DNA of 43,633 nucleotides from Ruminococcus sp. AM22-13 (lineage in GTDB: Bacteria; Bacillota; Clostridia; Lachnospirales; Lachnospiraceae). Where the stretch lies: positions 1-43,633 of the forward strand of contig NZ_QRIL01000032.1 in NCBI RefSeq assembly GCF_003471165.1, written 5' to 3'. A program made the position numbers and the translations under genes. Below the pieces are notes generated by a model. It saw only the letters and a list, made by a program, of their open reading frames with translations. It was not told the DNA's origin and ran no database searches. Positions 17,227-25,149 of the stretch are shown piece by piece; within the stretch, counting starts at the first letter, position 1, and each line of letters starts with the position of its first letter.

Positions 17227-18483
17227 CTAAGCCAGCGAAACCCTTGTAAAATCACTTTTCTTGGTTGTTCCTATTATACCGCTATCTCCTTTTAGTACAT
17301 TAAGGAATTGTGGAAATTCATCCAGGCTTGTTTTTCTAATAAAATTACCAATATCAGTCTTTTTTTCTCCATTTGGCAAGATTTTATTTCCTATTACACG
17401 TGGATCGAATTCCAGCTTAAACATCATGCCGTCTTCGACTCTGTTGTCTTTCATCAGTTCTTTTTTCCGCTCCTCGGCATCCATGTACATACTGCGGAAT
17501 TTATACATCTTAAACTTCTTGCCGTTCTTTCCCACTCGAATCTGTGAGAAGAAAATCGGACCTGGCGACTGAATATAGATTGCAGGTGCCACAAATATGA
17601 AAATTATTCCTGTCAAAATACATCCTGCCAATCCACCTATAATATCCAGGCTTCTCTTCATAAATGCCTGCTTCACAGTTGCATAGTTTATGCTGGTTGT
17701 CAATACTGTATAATCGCCCAGCTTCTCTACCAACTGCTTCTTTCCTATCGCATCTGCCATCTTTGCCAGATTTAAATGCACCGTTACACCTGTTTCTAAC
17801 AGCTGATCTGCTAGCTTCTGTGGATAAGAGTATTTTTCAGAAATCACAAGAAAAACTTCATCAATCCATTCTCTGCAGACATAATTTGCCGCATCTTCTT
17901 CATTTGCCAGAACAGGAATTCCTTCTATCTTTTGCCCTTTCATATCTTTGTCCACAAGCACAATTCCAACCAAATTAAATCGCTGGTAATTATGTTCCTG
18001 CATGCTGCGCACCACTTCAGCAGCAATATCACTGCTTGTAATAATCAGAAATGAACGGTCGCCTCCATTTTCCATTCTTTTCTGCAAATGTTTCTTCCAC
18101 AAAATCCTTGTCACATATGCAAATATTATATAGAACACAGCTGTAAAATACAAAACTGACCTGGAAAAAGAGGTTCCCTCTTGAATTGTAAATAAATATA
18201 AAACTGCCAGAAGCATTACCAGAATCACGTGTTTAACCGTCGCAGCCAGTTCCTGATAGTATCCCCGTCTCAATACGCCTTTTAAAGTCTCAAACAGAAA
18301 TACCACAAAAAAATCGATAAATGTCAACATAAATGCCATATTTCTGTATAATAAATTCTTGTACGGGTTTCCTATCCCATGACGACAAACATATGATAAA
18401 ACGAATGCCAGATGCAGGCTGATTAAATCAATTAATATAAAATCAAAATGCTTCAGCCAGCCTTTAGAACTTTTTCTATACAT
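17227..18483 (-). pseudogene. Long (WbaP/EpsE-type) phosphoglycosyltransferase, C-terminally truncated
   Basis: 418 residues: a run of N-terminal membrane segments (about 12-130), a CoA-binding-like Rossmann domain (about 140-250), and the start of the bacterial sugar transferase domain (KRSLDIIGGLAGCI, RVGKNGKKFKMYKFRSM, DEFPQFLNVLKGD). After LKGD the sequence departs from the family (SGIIGTTKKSDFTRVSLA, then stop). The GTRPP block and the last 50-60 residues, including the usual KPGITG and SGR segment, are missing. The catalytic Asp-Glu remains but the enzyme is probably inactive. It is driven by its own strong promoter. Replacement of its 3' end by unrelated sequence points to recombination at the edge of the exchangeable cassette. 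Confidence 0.8.
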
Positions 18484-18538
18484 ATTTTTCTTTTTCTTCT
18501 CTCCCTGTTTTCATAAATCTATGTTTTCACTATAGGTT

Positions 18539-18567
18539 ATTCTACATAGTTCTACATAATTTGTCAA
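18539..18567 (-). promoter_or_regulatory. Sigma-A promoter for the second polysaccharide transcription unit
   Basis: Minus strand TTGACA (18567-18562), 17-base spacer, TAGAAT (18544-18539). Two tandem copies of TATGTAGAA (plus-strand positions 18540-18548 and 18550-18558) lie ten bases apart over the spacer and the -10 box and could be a repressor or activator site. Transcription would start near 18532 and enter the long phosphoglycosyltransferase gene and possibly the cassette beyond. Confidence 0.65.
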
Positions 18568-18625
18568 TATTTTCTACTTAAAACATTTCGTATTACTGAA
18601 AGCAAAGCATACAATAACTTTTTTA

Positions 18626-18658
18626 AAACACAAAAACAGCCGCCATTTCTGGCGACTG
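18626..18658 (-). terminator. Intrinsic terminator after the secreted-protein gene
   Basis: In minus-strand RNA, CAGTCGCC pairs with GGCGGCTG (18658-18651 and 18644-18637, one G-U) around a six-base loop, followed by TTTTTGTGTTTT. It separates the regulatory/export block from the next transcription unit. Confidence 0.8.
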
Positions 18659-18684
18659 CATTTTATTTCTGAATTACCGAATAA

Positions 18685-19287
18685 TTATTCAGCATCTGCA
18701 ACAACAGTGAAGAAAGCACCATCATCTAATGCAACTTCAAGAGTTTTGTTCTCTTTGTCAACGCTGATCGGATCAACGATCTGCCATTTCTTTGCATCTT
18801 CTTTGCTGTAAGCTACAAGCTGAATGTTCTCCATAGTATCTGTGATACTTGGAACAGAGATCTCAACTTCATATTTACCATCAGCATTCTTCTCTGCTTT
18901 GTCTGCATCAAGTACTTTGAATTCATCAAAACCTGTAACGAATTCTTTTCCGTCAAGTTTCTGAATGAGTTCATCGATAGCAGCTTTCACTTCTTCGTCT
19001 GTTGTCTCTTCTGAAAGAGTTTTCAGAACGTCAACGAAACCAGCTACTTCCATTTTACCTTCGTTAACCTGTTTGAAAGCGTCAGCTACTGCCGGCAGTT
19101 CTGCCTGCAGATCAGTAAATCCTTCTGTTTCTTCGATTTTCTGAACAACTTCATAGATTGCAGACTGTTCAGCAGATACTGTAATTGCGCTTGTGCGGCT
19201 TCCTGCTGCACTGACACCTACAGTAGCACATCCTACTCCAAGGGCAGTTGCTAAAGCAAGTGTCATGAATTTTTTTGCAATTTTCAT
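18685..19287 (-). CDS. Secreted protein of unknown function in the polysaccharide locus
   Basis: A 200-residue protein with a clear signal peptide (MKIAKKFMTLALATALGVGC then ATVGVSAAG); cleavage is likely after VSA near residue 28. The mature part is acidic and helical in its first half (repeated Glu/Lys, about 40-115) and beta-rich in its second half. It has no membrane anchor, LPXTG motif or catalytic motif I can name. Its ribosome site (AAAAGGAGAGG) is strong, and codon choice resembles highly expressed genes more than the AT-rich sugar cassette. It follows the LCP gene and is closed by a strong terminator. Possible roles are wall association or polymer binding, but this is not shown. Confidence 0.7.
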   Translation of the reverse strand: MKIAKKFMTLALATALGVGCATVGVSAAGSRTSAITVSAEQSAIYEVVQKIEETEGFTDLQAELPAVADAFKQVNEGKMEVAGFVDVLKTLSEETTDEEVKAAIDELIQKLDGKEFVTGFDEFKVLDADKAEKNADGKYEVEISVPSITDTMENIQLVAYSKEDAKKWQIVDPISVDKENKTLEVALDDGAFFTVVADAE

Positions 19288-19326
19288 AATGCACCTCTCC
19301 TTTTGGATTATTTTTATATTGATAAT

Positions 19327-19345
19327 CGTACAGGAAGTCTGTACG
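19327..19345 (-). promoter_or_regulatory. Hairpin/operator in front of the secreted-protein gene
   Basis: Perfect 7-bp arms CGTACAG and CTGTACG with a five-base centre, about 40 bases upstream of the secreted-protein ATG. It could be a dyad operator or an mRNA leader stem; no U tract follows. Confidence 0.35.
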
Positions 19346-19405
19346 AATTATCTCTGAGTAATAATAACAGTACTAATGACTATTTGCCACCATACAGTTT
19401 ATTCC

Positions 19406-19430
19406 AAACCGGCTGTCTTCTAACCGGTTT
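19406..19430 (-). terminator. Possible weak terminator or attenuator at the end of the LCP gene
   Basis: Perfect 7-bp arms AAACCGG (19406-19412) and CCGGTTT (19424-19430) overlap the LCP stop codon. In minus-strand RNA only mixed sequence follows, not a U tract, so read-through to the secreted-protein gene is likely. Confidence 0.3.
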
Positions 19431-20469
19431 ATTGAATTTTCTCATAAAACATGGAAATAATCAAGTCCGACAGAGCATCTTTGTCTACTTGATACTCATC
19501 AAAGTTCTTACCTTGCTTTCCCTCACCTGGTACAGTCTCTGTATCAGTGATGCCGTTTCCGGATGCTGTAAGCAACTTCGCAAATATGTCATTTCCCATG
19601 TTTGTAACTGTATAGCTCTTAATACTGTCATAGAGGTCTGCCACAAATCCGGCATCCTCTCCTGCCTTCTCCTGCGCTTTCTGAATTAATGCCTGGAGAT
19701 AGGTTTTCTGTCTCTCCTGACGGACCAGAGCACTCTGGGTCTTGTCAGTGTCTCGATATCGTACAAACTTTTCTGCGTTTTCACCTGTAATATTAACAAC
19801 AGCACCCTCTTTAAATTCCGGATATGTATCCTCAAGGCTGTTGTCAGGCACTGTGATCTGAACTCCACCTACAAAGTCCGTAATCACCGGAATACCATCC
19901 ATATTCATGGAGCAATATCCCTGAATCGGCAGTCCGTCCAGCAGATTGGATACTGCTGTCTTCATCAGTTCACAGCTTTTTTGCTTGCCATCACCAAATG
20001 CGTACTGTATATTGATGTGGTCTGTTGACTCTCCGAGACTTTTACCGGATGGATTGAAAACTTCAATCTCCGTCATAGAATCTCTTGGAATAAAGAGCAC
20101 CTTAATTTCTTCTGTTGCCCTGTCCATGGAAACCACAAAAATCGCATCTGCCTGACCGGCATCTTCCTGTGTCTGATAGGTATCTACCGGATTTCTTGTA
20201 TCAATTCCTAGAAATAAGTAGTTGCTGAGATGATCGTTATATTTATATGTCCCGCCTTTATATTCCACCGTGCCACTGCCTGATGTCTGGCTCGTCCGAC
20301 TCTGGTCATCACTGTTCATGCCGCTTGTCTTTTGGGATGCTGATTTTGTCTGCATCATAAAATAATACCCGCCGCCCAAAACTGTAAGAACTATGATCAG
20401 GATAATTATCAGAATCATATAAATCTTTCGTTGTCTCGCAGCTTCTTTTGCTGTTTTTTTCATTTTCAT
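19429..20469 (-). CDS. LytR-CpsA-Psr (LCP) family ligase
   Basis: A 346-residue membrane-anchored protein with one N-terminal transmembrane segment (about 16-38), a Ser/Thr-rich linker (about 42-66) and an extracellular LCP domain. LCP landmarks are FLGIDTR near residue 89, VLFIPRDSM near 124-132, HINIQYAFGDG, FVGGVQITVP near 205-214, and FVRYRDTDKTQSALVRQERQ near 236-255 with its conserved Arg and Asp residues. The family transfers undecaprenyl-linked polymers to peptidoglycan. Position after cpsC/cpsD and the SGNH-like gene fits attachment of the polymer made here to the wall. Confidence 0.92.
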   Translation of the reverse strand: MKMKKTAKEAARQRKIYMILIIILIIVLTVLGGGYYFMMQTKSASQKTSGMNSDDQSRTSQTSGSGTVEYKGGTYKYNDHLSNYLFLGIDTRNPVDTYQTQEDAGQADAIFVVSMDRATEEIKVLFIPRDSMTEIEVFNPSGKSLGESTDHINIQYAFGDGKQKSCELMKTAVSNLLDGLPIQGYCSMNMDGIPVITDFVGGVQITVPDNSLEDTYPEFKEGAVVNITGENAEKFVRYRDTDKTQSALVRQERQKTYLQALIQKAQEKAGEDAGFVADLYDSIKSYTVTNMGNDIFAKLLTASGNGITDTETVPGEGKQGKNFDEYQVDKDALSDLIISMFYEKIQ

Positions 20470-20485
20470 TCCTTCAATCGTTTAC

Positions 20486-21463
20486 TCAGTTCTGGCTGAT
20501 ATAGCCAAGCTCCTGCAATTTCTGGAACACTGCCTCTGCCATAGCCTGCTGTGCTTCATAAGTAGCAGACAGCTTCTGTGTCACATTTGCAAGACTGATA
20601 TAATGTTCGCCCCACTTCTCGCTGAGCACCTGATCAAGTGCTTCAGAAGTCACGCTTCCATCCATAGGGCGTGTTCCCACAACAATGAACTGGTCTTTGT
20701 TCTGGAATGTATTTAAAATCTGTTCCTGCTGCTCAGCAAGCTCTGCAGGATCATGATTCCATCCGCCATAGTATCCCATGAAGATGACAGGTACACAGTC
20801 CATATCATTTCTGGTAGTCTGTTCTTCTGTAAGATCACGGATTCCTGTCTCTGTTACATTCAGCTGCGCACCATTTGCAGCCTGCTGATGTTTCACAATA
20901 TATCCCTGAAGAGTTTCATCACTTACACCGGCCATCTTCATCATGGAAAGTGTGCCGCCGCCCTGAAGGGTCTTGTTGATCACTGTCAGGTTATATCCGT
21001 TGTCTGTCAGAAGTTTCTGAAGCACTGCCATGTAGGAATAGGTGTTGGATTCCTCACCATTGATCAGATCATCTCCCCAGCATACGATACCGGAAATTGT
21101 TCTCGGTGTTTCCGCTTCAGCAGTATCTTCTGCCTGTGCGGTCTCCTCTGCATCCTCTTCCCCGGCTGTGTCTTCTTTCTTCTTGCTCTTCTTTGTCTCA
21201 CTGTTATCGGCATCTTCTGTATTCTCATCTTCGGAGGATGCCTTCTCTAACTGTGCAGCGTGTTCCTTTACTGCTTCATAATCTTCGATTCCGCTCTGCT
21301 GGTTACCTGCAAGTTCTGTCAGACGTTTGGCTTCTTCCCGCTCTGTATTATAGCTCATCACAAGAATAGTGCCAAGAACCCCCACCAGGATAATACAGAT
21401 AAAACCCAGCAAAATATTTGTCTTTTTCCCTTTTCTCTTCTTATTTCTGCTCACTTTTCCCAA
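20486..21463 (-). CDS. Membrane-anchored SGNH-like protein with altered catalytic motif
   Basis: A 325-residue protein. A basic N-terminus and one membrane segment (about 16-36) are followed by a long acidic Glu/Asp/Ala linker (about 55-120) and an extracellular domain. The domain opens with GIVCWGDDLINGEESNTYSY, resembling SGNH block I (GDS) but with Asp132 where the nucleophilic Ser is expected. GGGTL near 168-172 and GGWNHD near 233-238 resemble blocks II and III, and WGEHY near the C-terminus supplies a His. The fold call is by pattern only. If correct, it is either a non-catalytic SGNH protein or uses different chemistry. It lies between cpsD and the LCP gene, so action on the exported polymer is plausible. 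Confidence 0.65.
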   Translation of the reverse strand: MGKVSRNKKRKGKKTNILLGFICIILVGVLGTILVMSYNTEREEAKRLTELAGNQQSGIEDYEAVKEHAAQLEKASSEDENTEDADNSETKKSKKKEDTAGEEDAEETAQAEDTAEAETPRTISGIVCWGDDLINGEESNTYSYMAVLQKLLTDNGYNLTVINKTLQGGGTLSMMKMAGVSDETLQGYIVKHQQAANGAQLNVTETGIRDLTEEQTTRNDMDCVPVIFMGYYGGWNHDPAELAEQQEQILNTFQNKDQFIVVGTRPMDGSVTSEALDQVLSEKWGEHYISLANVTQKLSATYEAQQAMAEAVFQKLQELGYISQN

Positions 21464-21524
21464 TTTTCCTTTACTGTTAATTATGGTTATGATATCACTT
21501 CTGAACGATTATCAGACAGCAATA

Positions 21525-22232
21525 TTATTTCTGGGACTCATCATCGCTTCTGCGATAGTATTCACCATAATGTTTGTAGTAAGAAGAGTAATATTTGTCG
21601 CTACTGGTGTCTATCTTATTCATAACAGCTCCCAGAACACGGCATCCGCTTCTCTCAAGCTGTGCAAATGCCTTCTGTGCATCTCTGTATCTGACGCTGC
21701 CTGGCTGGATCAGGAAGATCGCTCCATCACAGCATCTGCCGATTACCGCAGCATCGATTACAGTTCCGATCGGCGGTGTGTCAATCAGTATGTAATTGTA
21801 ATATTCCCTGACTTCTTTCAGAAAAACCTTGAAAATGTTCTCGCTGAGAAGTCCTGAAGGGTTTGGTGCAGCCGGACCTCCGAATATAATGTCCATATTC
21901 GGGAAATTCGTCTCATAGATAATATCCTGCAGTCCTACCTGCCCACTGAGAAGCTGGGAAAGACCCTTGACCTCTTCTTCTACTCCCAGTCGTCCTGCAT
22001 AAGCAGTCTTTCTGATATCCGCATCCAGAAGAAGAACTTTCTTACCGATGCTTCCAAGCTCCTGTGCAAGGCTGAGTACTACATCACTCTTACCTTCATT
22101 CGGAAAGCAGCTTGTAACCAGAATTGTCTTTATGCTCTGACCGGACAGCTGGATATTTGTACGCAGCGTTTTAATCGCCTCGCTGTAGAAATAGTCCGGT
22201 TTTCTTTTATCTGTTAAATTGAGTTTCTTCAT
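21525..22232 (-). CDS. cpsD: Capsular polysaccharide tyrosine kinase (BY-kinase, CpsD/EpsB)
   Basis: A 235-residue cytoplasmic bacterial tyrosine kinase. The Walker A is FPNEGKSDVV (43-52); the residue after GKS is Asp where many BY-kinases have Thr. Walker A' is LLLDADIRK (67-75) and Walker B ILIDTPPIG (148-156). The C-terminus has the autophosphorylation tail with seven tyrosines (214, 215, 218, 219, 222, 225, 226). It follows cpsC by 21 bases; CpsC is the membrane activator and CpsB the phosphatase. Together they control polymer length and export. Confidence 0.94.
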   Translation of the reverse strand: MKKLNLTDKRKPDYFYSEAIKTLRTNIQLSGQSIKTILVTSCFPNEGKSDVVLSLAQELGSIGKKVLLLDADIRKTAYAGRLGVEEEVKGLSQLLSGQVGLQDIIYETNFPNMDIIFGGPAAPNPSGLLSENIFKVFLKEVREYYNYILIDTPPIGTVIDAAVIGRCCDGAIFLIQPGSVRYRDAQKAFAQLERSGCRVLGAVMNKIDTSSDKYYSSYYKHYGEYYRRSDDESQK

Positions 22233-22253
22233 TGCTCAGATTCCTCCATTACT

Positions 22254-23039
22254 CTAGCGACGCTTCTTGTTCTTCTTATTGCTCTTTGGTTTCTTGTTCT
22301 TCATGTTTACGTAGTCTTTTCTGTCAGGAACCTTGGCAAGTACAGAAACACCGAGATATTTCTCAATATCTTCTTCTGTCTTGATAGTATCATCCATTAC
22401 AGCGTATACAACTACGATTGCCGCACATGCAAGAAATCCGAGTAAGAAGCCAATTACTGAGTTCTTCATTACACTTGGAGAGGTTCTCTCTGTAGCAATC
22501 TTACCAACTTCGATGATCTTAGGCGGAATAACTTCCATCTTGTCTCCGATATAGGATGAGGAAACATTCGCAATCTCATCTACGATCTTCTTAGCCATTG
22601 TAGAATCCGGATTATCAACAGTGATCTCAAGGATACGGGTATCTGTCGGATTATTAATCGTTACATTCTCTTTCAGATCCTCCGCTGTCATATCCAGGTT
22701 CAGATTTGTAACTACCTGTTCCAGTACAGGGGTACTTGTGATCAGTACTGTATAATCACTTGTCAGACTGGCACCTAACTGCAGATCTGCCAGAGATGTC
22801 AGCGTAGTTTCCTTTGAGAGAACAAGCATACTGGATGTTGAACTGTAGATTGGTGTCATCAGGAACTGTGTACATGCAGCTCCGATACAGCCACCTATAA
22901 GAGCAACCATCAGTACCAGCAGAATTTTCTTTCTGAGTGCATGAAATATTTCCAGTAAATCAATTTCAACTTCATCGTCATTGACATCAAGTGCCTGCAC
23001 CCTGCTGCTCTCAAATTTGCTGTTCAAATTGTCTAACAT
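22254..23039 (-). CDS. cpsC: Wzz/CpsC chain-length determinant and kinase modulator
   Basis: 261 residues from the ATG at 23039, preferred over an ATG at 23066 because AAAAGGA precedes the former and nothing precedes the latter. Two transmembrane segments (about 42-62 and 195-218 from this start) flank an extracellular Wzz-type domain with SSMLVLSKETTLTSLADLQL. The cytoplasmic C-terminus is basic (MKNKKPKSNKKNKKRR), and activates the CpsD kinase in this family. It is the first gene after a good promoter and heads the regulatory/export block. Confidence 0.92.
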   Translation of the reverse strand: MLDNLNSKFESSRVQALDVNDDEVEIDLLEIFHALRKKILLVLMVALIGGCIGAACTQFLMTPIYSSTSSMLVLSKETTLTSLADLQLGASLTSDYTVLITSTPVLEQVVTNLNLDMTAEDLKENVTINNPTDTRILEITVDNPDSTMAKKIVDEIANVSSSYIGDKMEVIPPKIIEVGKIATERTSPSVMKNSVIGFLLGFLACAAIVVVYAVMDDTIKTEEDIEKYLGVSVLAKVPDRKDYVNMKNKKPKSNKKNKKRR

Positions 23040-23136
23040 CTGATATTTTCCTTTTCCCTTTTTCATTGTAGTTTTTGTAATTATCCGGCTGATTTATTTT
23101 ACAGCAGACAGTTACAGTTTTACATAAACCGTATAT

Positions 23137-23165
23137 ATTTTACCGTAGTACGTATAAAAAGTCAA
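23137..23165 (-). promoter_or_regulatory. Sigma-A promoter for cpsC and the export block
   Basis: Minus strand TTGACT (23165-23160), 17-base spacer, TAAAAT (23142-23137), with transcription expected near 23130 and about 90 bases of leader before the cpsC ATG. This places cpsB (ending at 23243) in a separate or read-through unit. Confidence 0.6.
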
Positions 23166-23242
23166 TTGCGAGTGACATTATTCTTTGAAATTCATTAAAA
23201 TTCTTTAAAATCCGACCACAAAGTTAACTCGGTCAAAATCCA

Positions 23243-23971
23243 TTAAAATTTATGATCTATGATTTTTTGCGGATTTCGAATGAAAAGCTGTTTCGCATAG
23301 TCTGTATCCATTTTCTTTATTACATAGCTATAGGCTTCCCCGATTCTGGAAATTCTTTTACTGCTGTTATGGCAGTCAGAACCCACAAAATGGACCAGGT
23401 CATTCTTCATCAGCTTCTGACAGTAGCGTTTTGTAAAAAAGCCGTCTTTTCCCACAATGCTGTCTGCATTGATCTGCATATAAGCTCCCATCTCTGTCAG
23501 TTCTTCTACAAAGTCCAGATCTGTACGGGTCGCTTCGTATCGTTCAATATGTGCAACAATGGGTCTGTACCCGCCGGAAAGCATTACTGACAAGCGTTCT
23601 CTGATATAGGATGCCTCTGAATTGTGAGAGAATTCTACCAGCACATACCTGGAACCAGCCATGGTAGAAACTTTTTTCTCACGAAGCATAGGAAGCATCT
23701 CCATATTTGCATGAAATTCGCATCCGAGGTAAAGATGCAGATCTTTACTGATATCTGCTGCCGCCTCTTCTGCAAGCCAGAATTGTCTCTGTACTTTTTC
23801 CAGAGGTGTCTCAAACATCTGGAAACGGAAATGAGGCGTCAGAATAATGTTTCTCACTCCCTGCTTATATTCCATCTCCAATAATTTTCTTGTTTCTTCA
23901 ATATCCGCAGCTCCGTCATCCACTCCTGGCACAATGTGGCAATGTATATCGAATATTCCTTCTTCGAGCAT
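23243..23971 (-). CDS. cpsB: CpsB/CapC-type tyrosine-protein phosphatase (PHP family)
   Basis: 242 residues from the ATG at 23971 (GAAGGG upstream); an in-frame TTG eight codons earlier is less likely. The metal-dependent PHP phosphatase motifs are FDIHCHIVPGVDDGA at the N-terminus, ILTPHF near 43-48, LGCEFH near 80-85, IVAHIERY near 137-144 and FVGSDCHN near 201-208, giving the His/Asp/Glu metal ligands. It dephosphorylates the CpsD tyrosine tail. Its start lies just after the rpsA terminator, so a promoter should be near 23980-24000 but none is clear. Confidence 0.92.
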   Translation of the reverse strand: MLEEGIFDIHCHIVPGVDDGAADIEETRKLLEMEYKQGVRNIILTPHFRFQMFETPLEKVQRQFWLAEEAAADISKDLHLYLGCEFHANMEMLPMLREKKVSTMAGSRYVLVEFSHNSEASYIRERLSVMLSGGYRPIVAHIERYEATRTDLDFVEELTEMGAYMQINADSIVGKDGFFTKRYCQKLMKNDLVHFVGSDCHNSSKRISRIGEAYSYVIKKMDTDYAKQLFIRNPQKIIDHKF

Positions 23972-23988
23972 TCTTGTTATCCCTTCTG

Positions 23989-24035
23989 TCAACAAAACTG
24001 CCGGATATTCAGCAAGCAGCTTTCCATCCGGCAGT
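23989..24035 (-). terminator. Intrinsic terminator of the rpsA operon
   Basis: In minus-strand RNA a perfect 10-bp stem forms (24035-24026 with 24006-23997; ACTGCCGGAT and ATCCGGCAGT), followed by TTTGTTG. It lies 38 bases after the rpsA stop and 18 bases before the cpsB start. Confidence 0.75.
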
Positions 24036-24072
24036 CTCTGTTATTCAACACAACTATTTTTGTTGTCTGTTA

Positions 24073-25149
24073 TTATTCTTCTGTAGCTTCCTCAGCCGGT
24101 GCTTCAAGAGCTTTCATGCTCAGGCTGATCTTCTTGTCTTCGCCGTTGAAGTCAACAACTTTAGCTTCGATCTCCTGTCCGATTGACAGTACGTCTGCTG
24201 GTTTTGCAACGTGCTCTCTGGAAATCTGAGATACGTGAAGAAGTGCATCTACACCTGGTGCAAGTTCTACGAATGCGCCGAAGTCTGTCATACGTGCAAC
24301 TTTACCTTTTACTACGTTTCCTACAGCGAAGTCCTCAGCTGCTGTGAGCCATGGATTTGCTTCCGGGAATTTGAGGGAAAGTGCGATCTTGTCTCCGTTA
24401 ATCTCTTTGATAAGAACTTTAAGTGTTTCGCCAACTGTGAATACTTTCTTCGGGTTCTCTACTCTGCCCCAGGACATTTCGGAGATGTGAAGAAGTCCGT
24501 CAGCTCCGCCGAGATCGATGAATGCACCGAAATCTGTAACGTTCTTAACAGTTCCTTCAACTGTATCACCTACATGGATTTTCTCCATTAATTCTTTCTG
24601 TTTCTCTGCTTTCTCAGCAAGAAGAAGCTGCTTACGGTTACCGATGATGCGGCGTCTTCTCGGGTTGAATTCTGTGATTACGAATTCGATCTCCTGATCT
24701 GCATATTTGGAAAGGTCTTTCTCATATGTGTCGGATACGAGGCTTGCAGGAATGAATACTCTTGCTTCGTCTACGTTTACACAAAGTCCGCCATCGAGTA
24801 CCTGAGTTACAGGAGCTTTTAATACTTCCTGATTCTCAAATGCTTCTTCAAGACGTTTGTTTCCTTTCTCTGCTGCCAGTCTCTTATAAGTAAGAGTTAC
24901 CTGACCTTCTCCATCGTTTACTTTGAGAACTTTTGCTTCCATTGTGTCGCCAACGTGAACAGCATCAGTGAGTACAAGGCTTGCATCGTTAGAGTATTCG
25001 TTCTTTGTGATAATACCGTCTGCTTTATAACCGATATTCAGAATAATCTCATCTTCTTTTACATCGATGACAGTACCCTGTACAATCTCTCCATTTCTGA
25101 TAGTTTTTACGGAATCTTCCAGCATCTGTTCAAAACTTAATTCTGACAT
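24073..25149 (-). CDS. rpsA: Ribosomal protein S1-like RNA-binding protein
   Basis: 358 residues from the ATG at 25149, which has GAGGAGG nine bases upstream; the family N-terminus MSELSFEQM starts there. It contains four S1 domains (about 15-85, 100-165, 187-256 and 272-342). The last two carry the classic VTDFGAFIDLGGADGLLHIS and MTDFGAFVEL patterns. S1-type proteins bind mRNA at the ribosome. The gene overlaps the end of ispH by 20 bases. In several Clostridia ispH and rpsA are fused into one protein; here they are separate but overlapping. Confidence 0.93.
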   Translation of the reverse strand: MSELSFEQMLEDSVKTIRNGEIVQGTVIDVKEDEIILNIGYKADGIITKNEYSNDASLVLTDAVHVGDTMEAKVLKVNDGEGQVTLTYKRLAAEKGNKRLEEAFENQEVLKAPVTQVLDGGLCVNVDEARVFIPASLVSDTYEKDLSKYADQEIEFVITEFNPRRRRIIGNRKQLLLAEKAEKQKELMEKIHVGDTVEGTVKNVTDFGAFIDLGGADGLLHISEMSWGRVENPKKVFTVGETLKVLIKEINGDKIALSLKFPEANPWLTAAEDFAVGNVVKGKVARMTDFGAFVELAPGVDALLHVSQISREHVAKPADVLSIGQEIEAKVVDFNGEDKKISLSMKALEAPAEEATEE

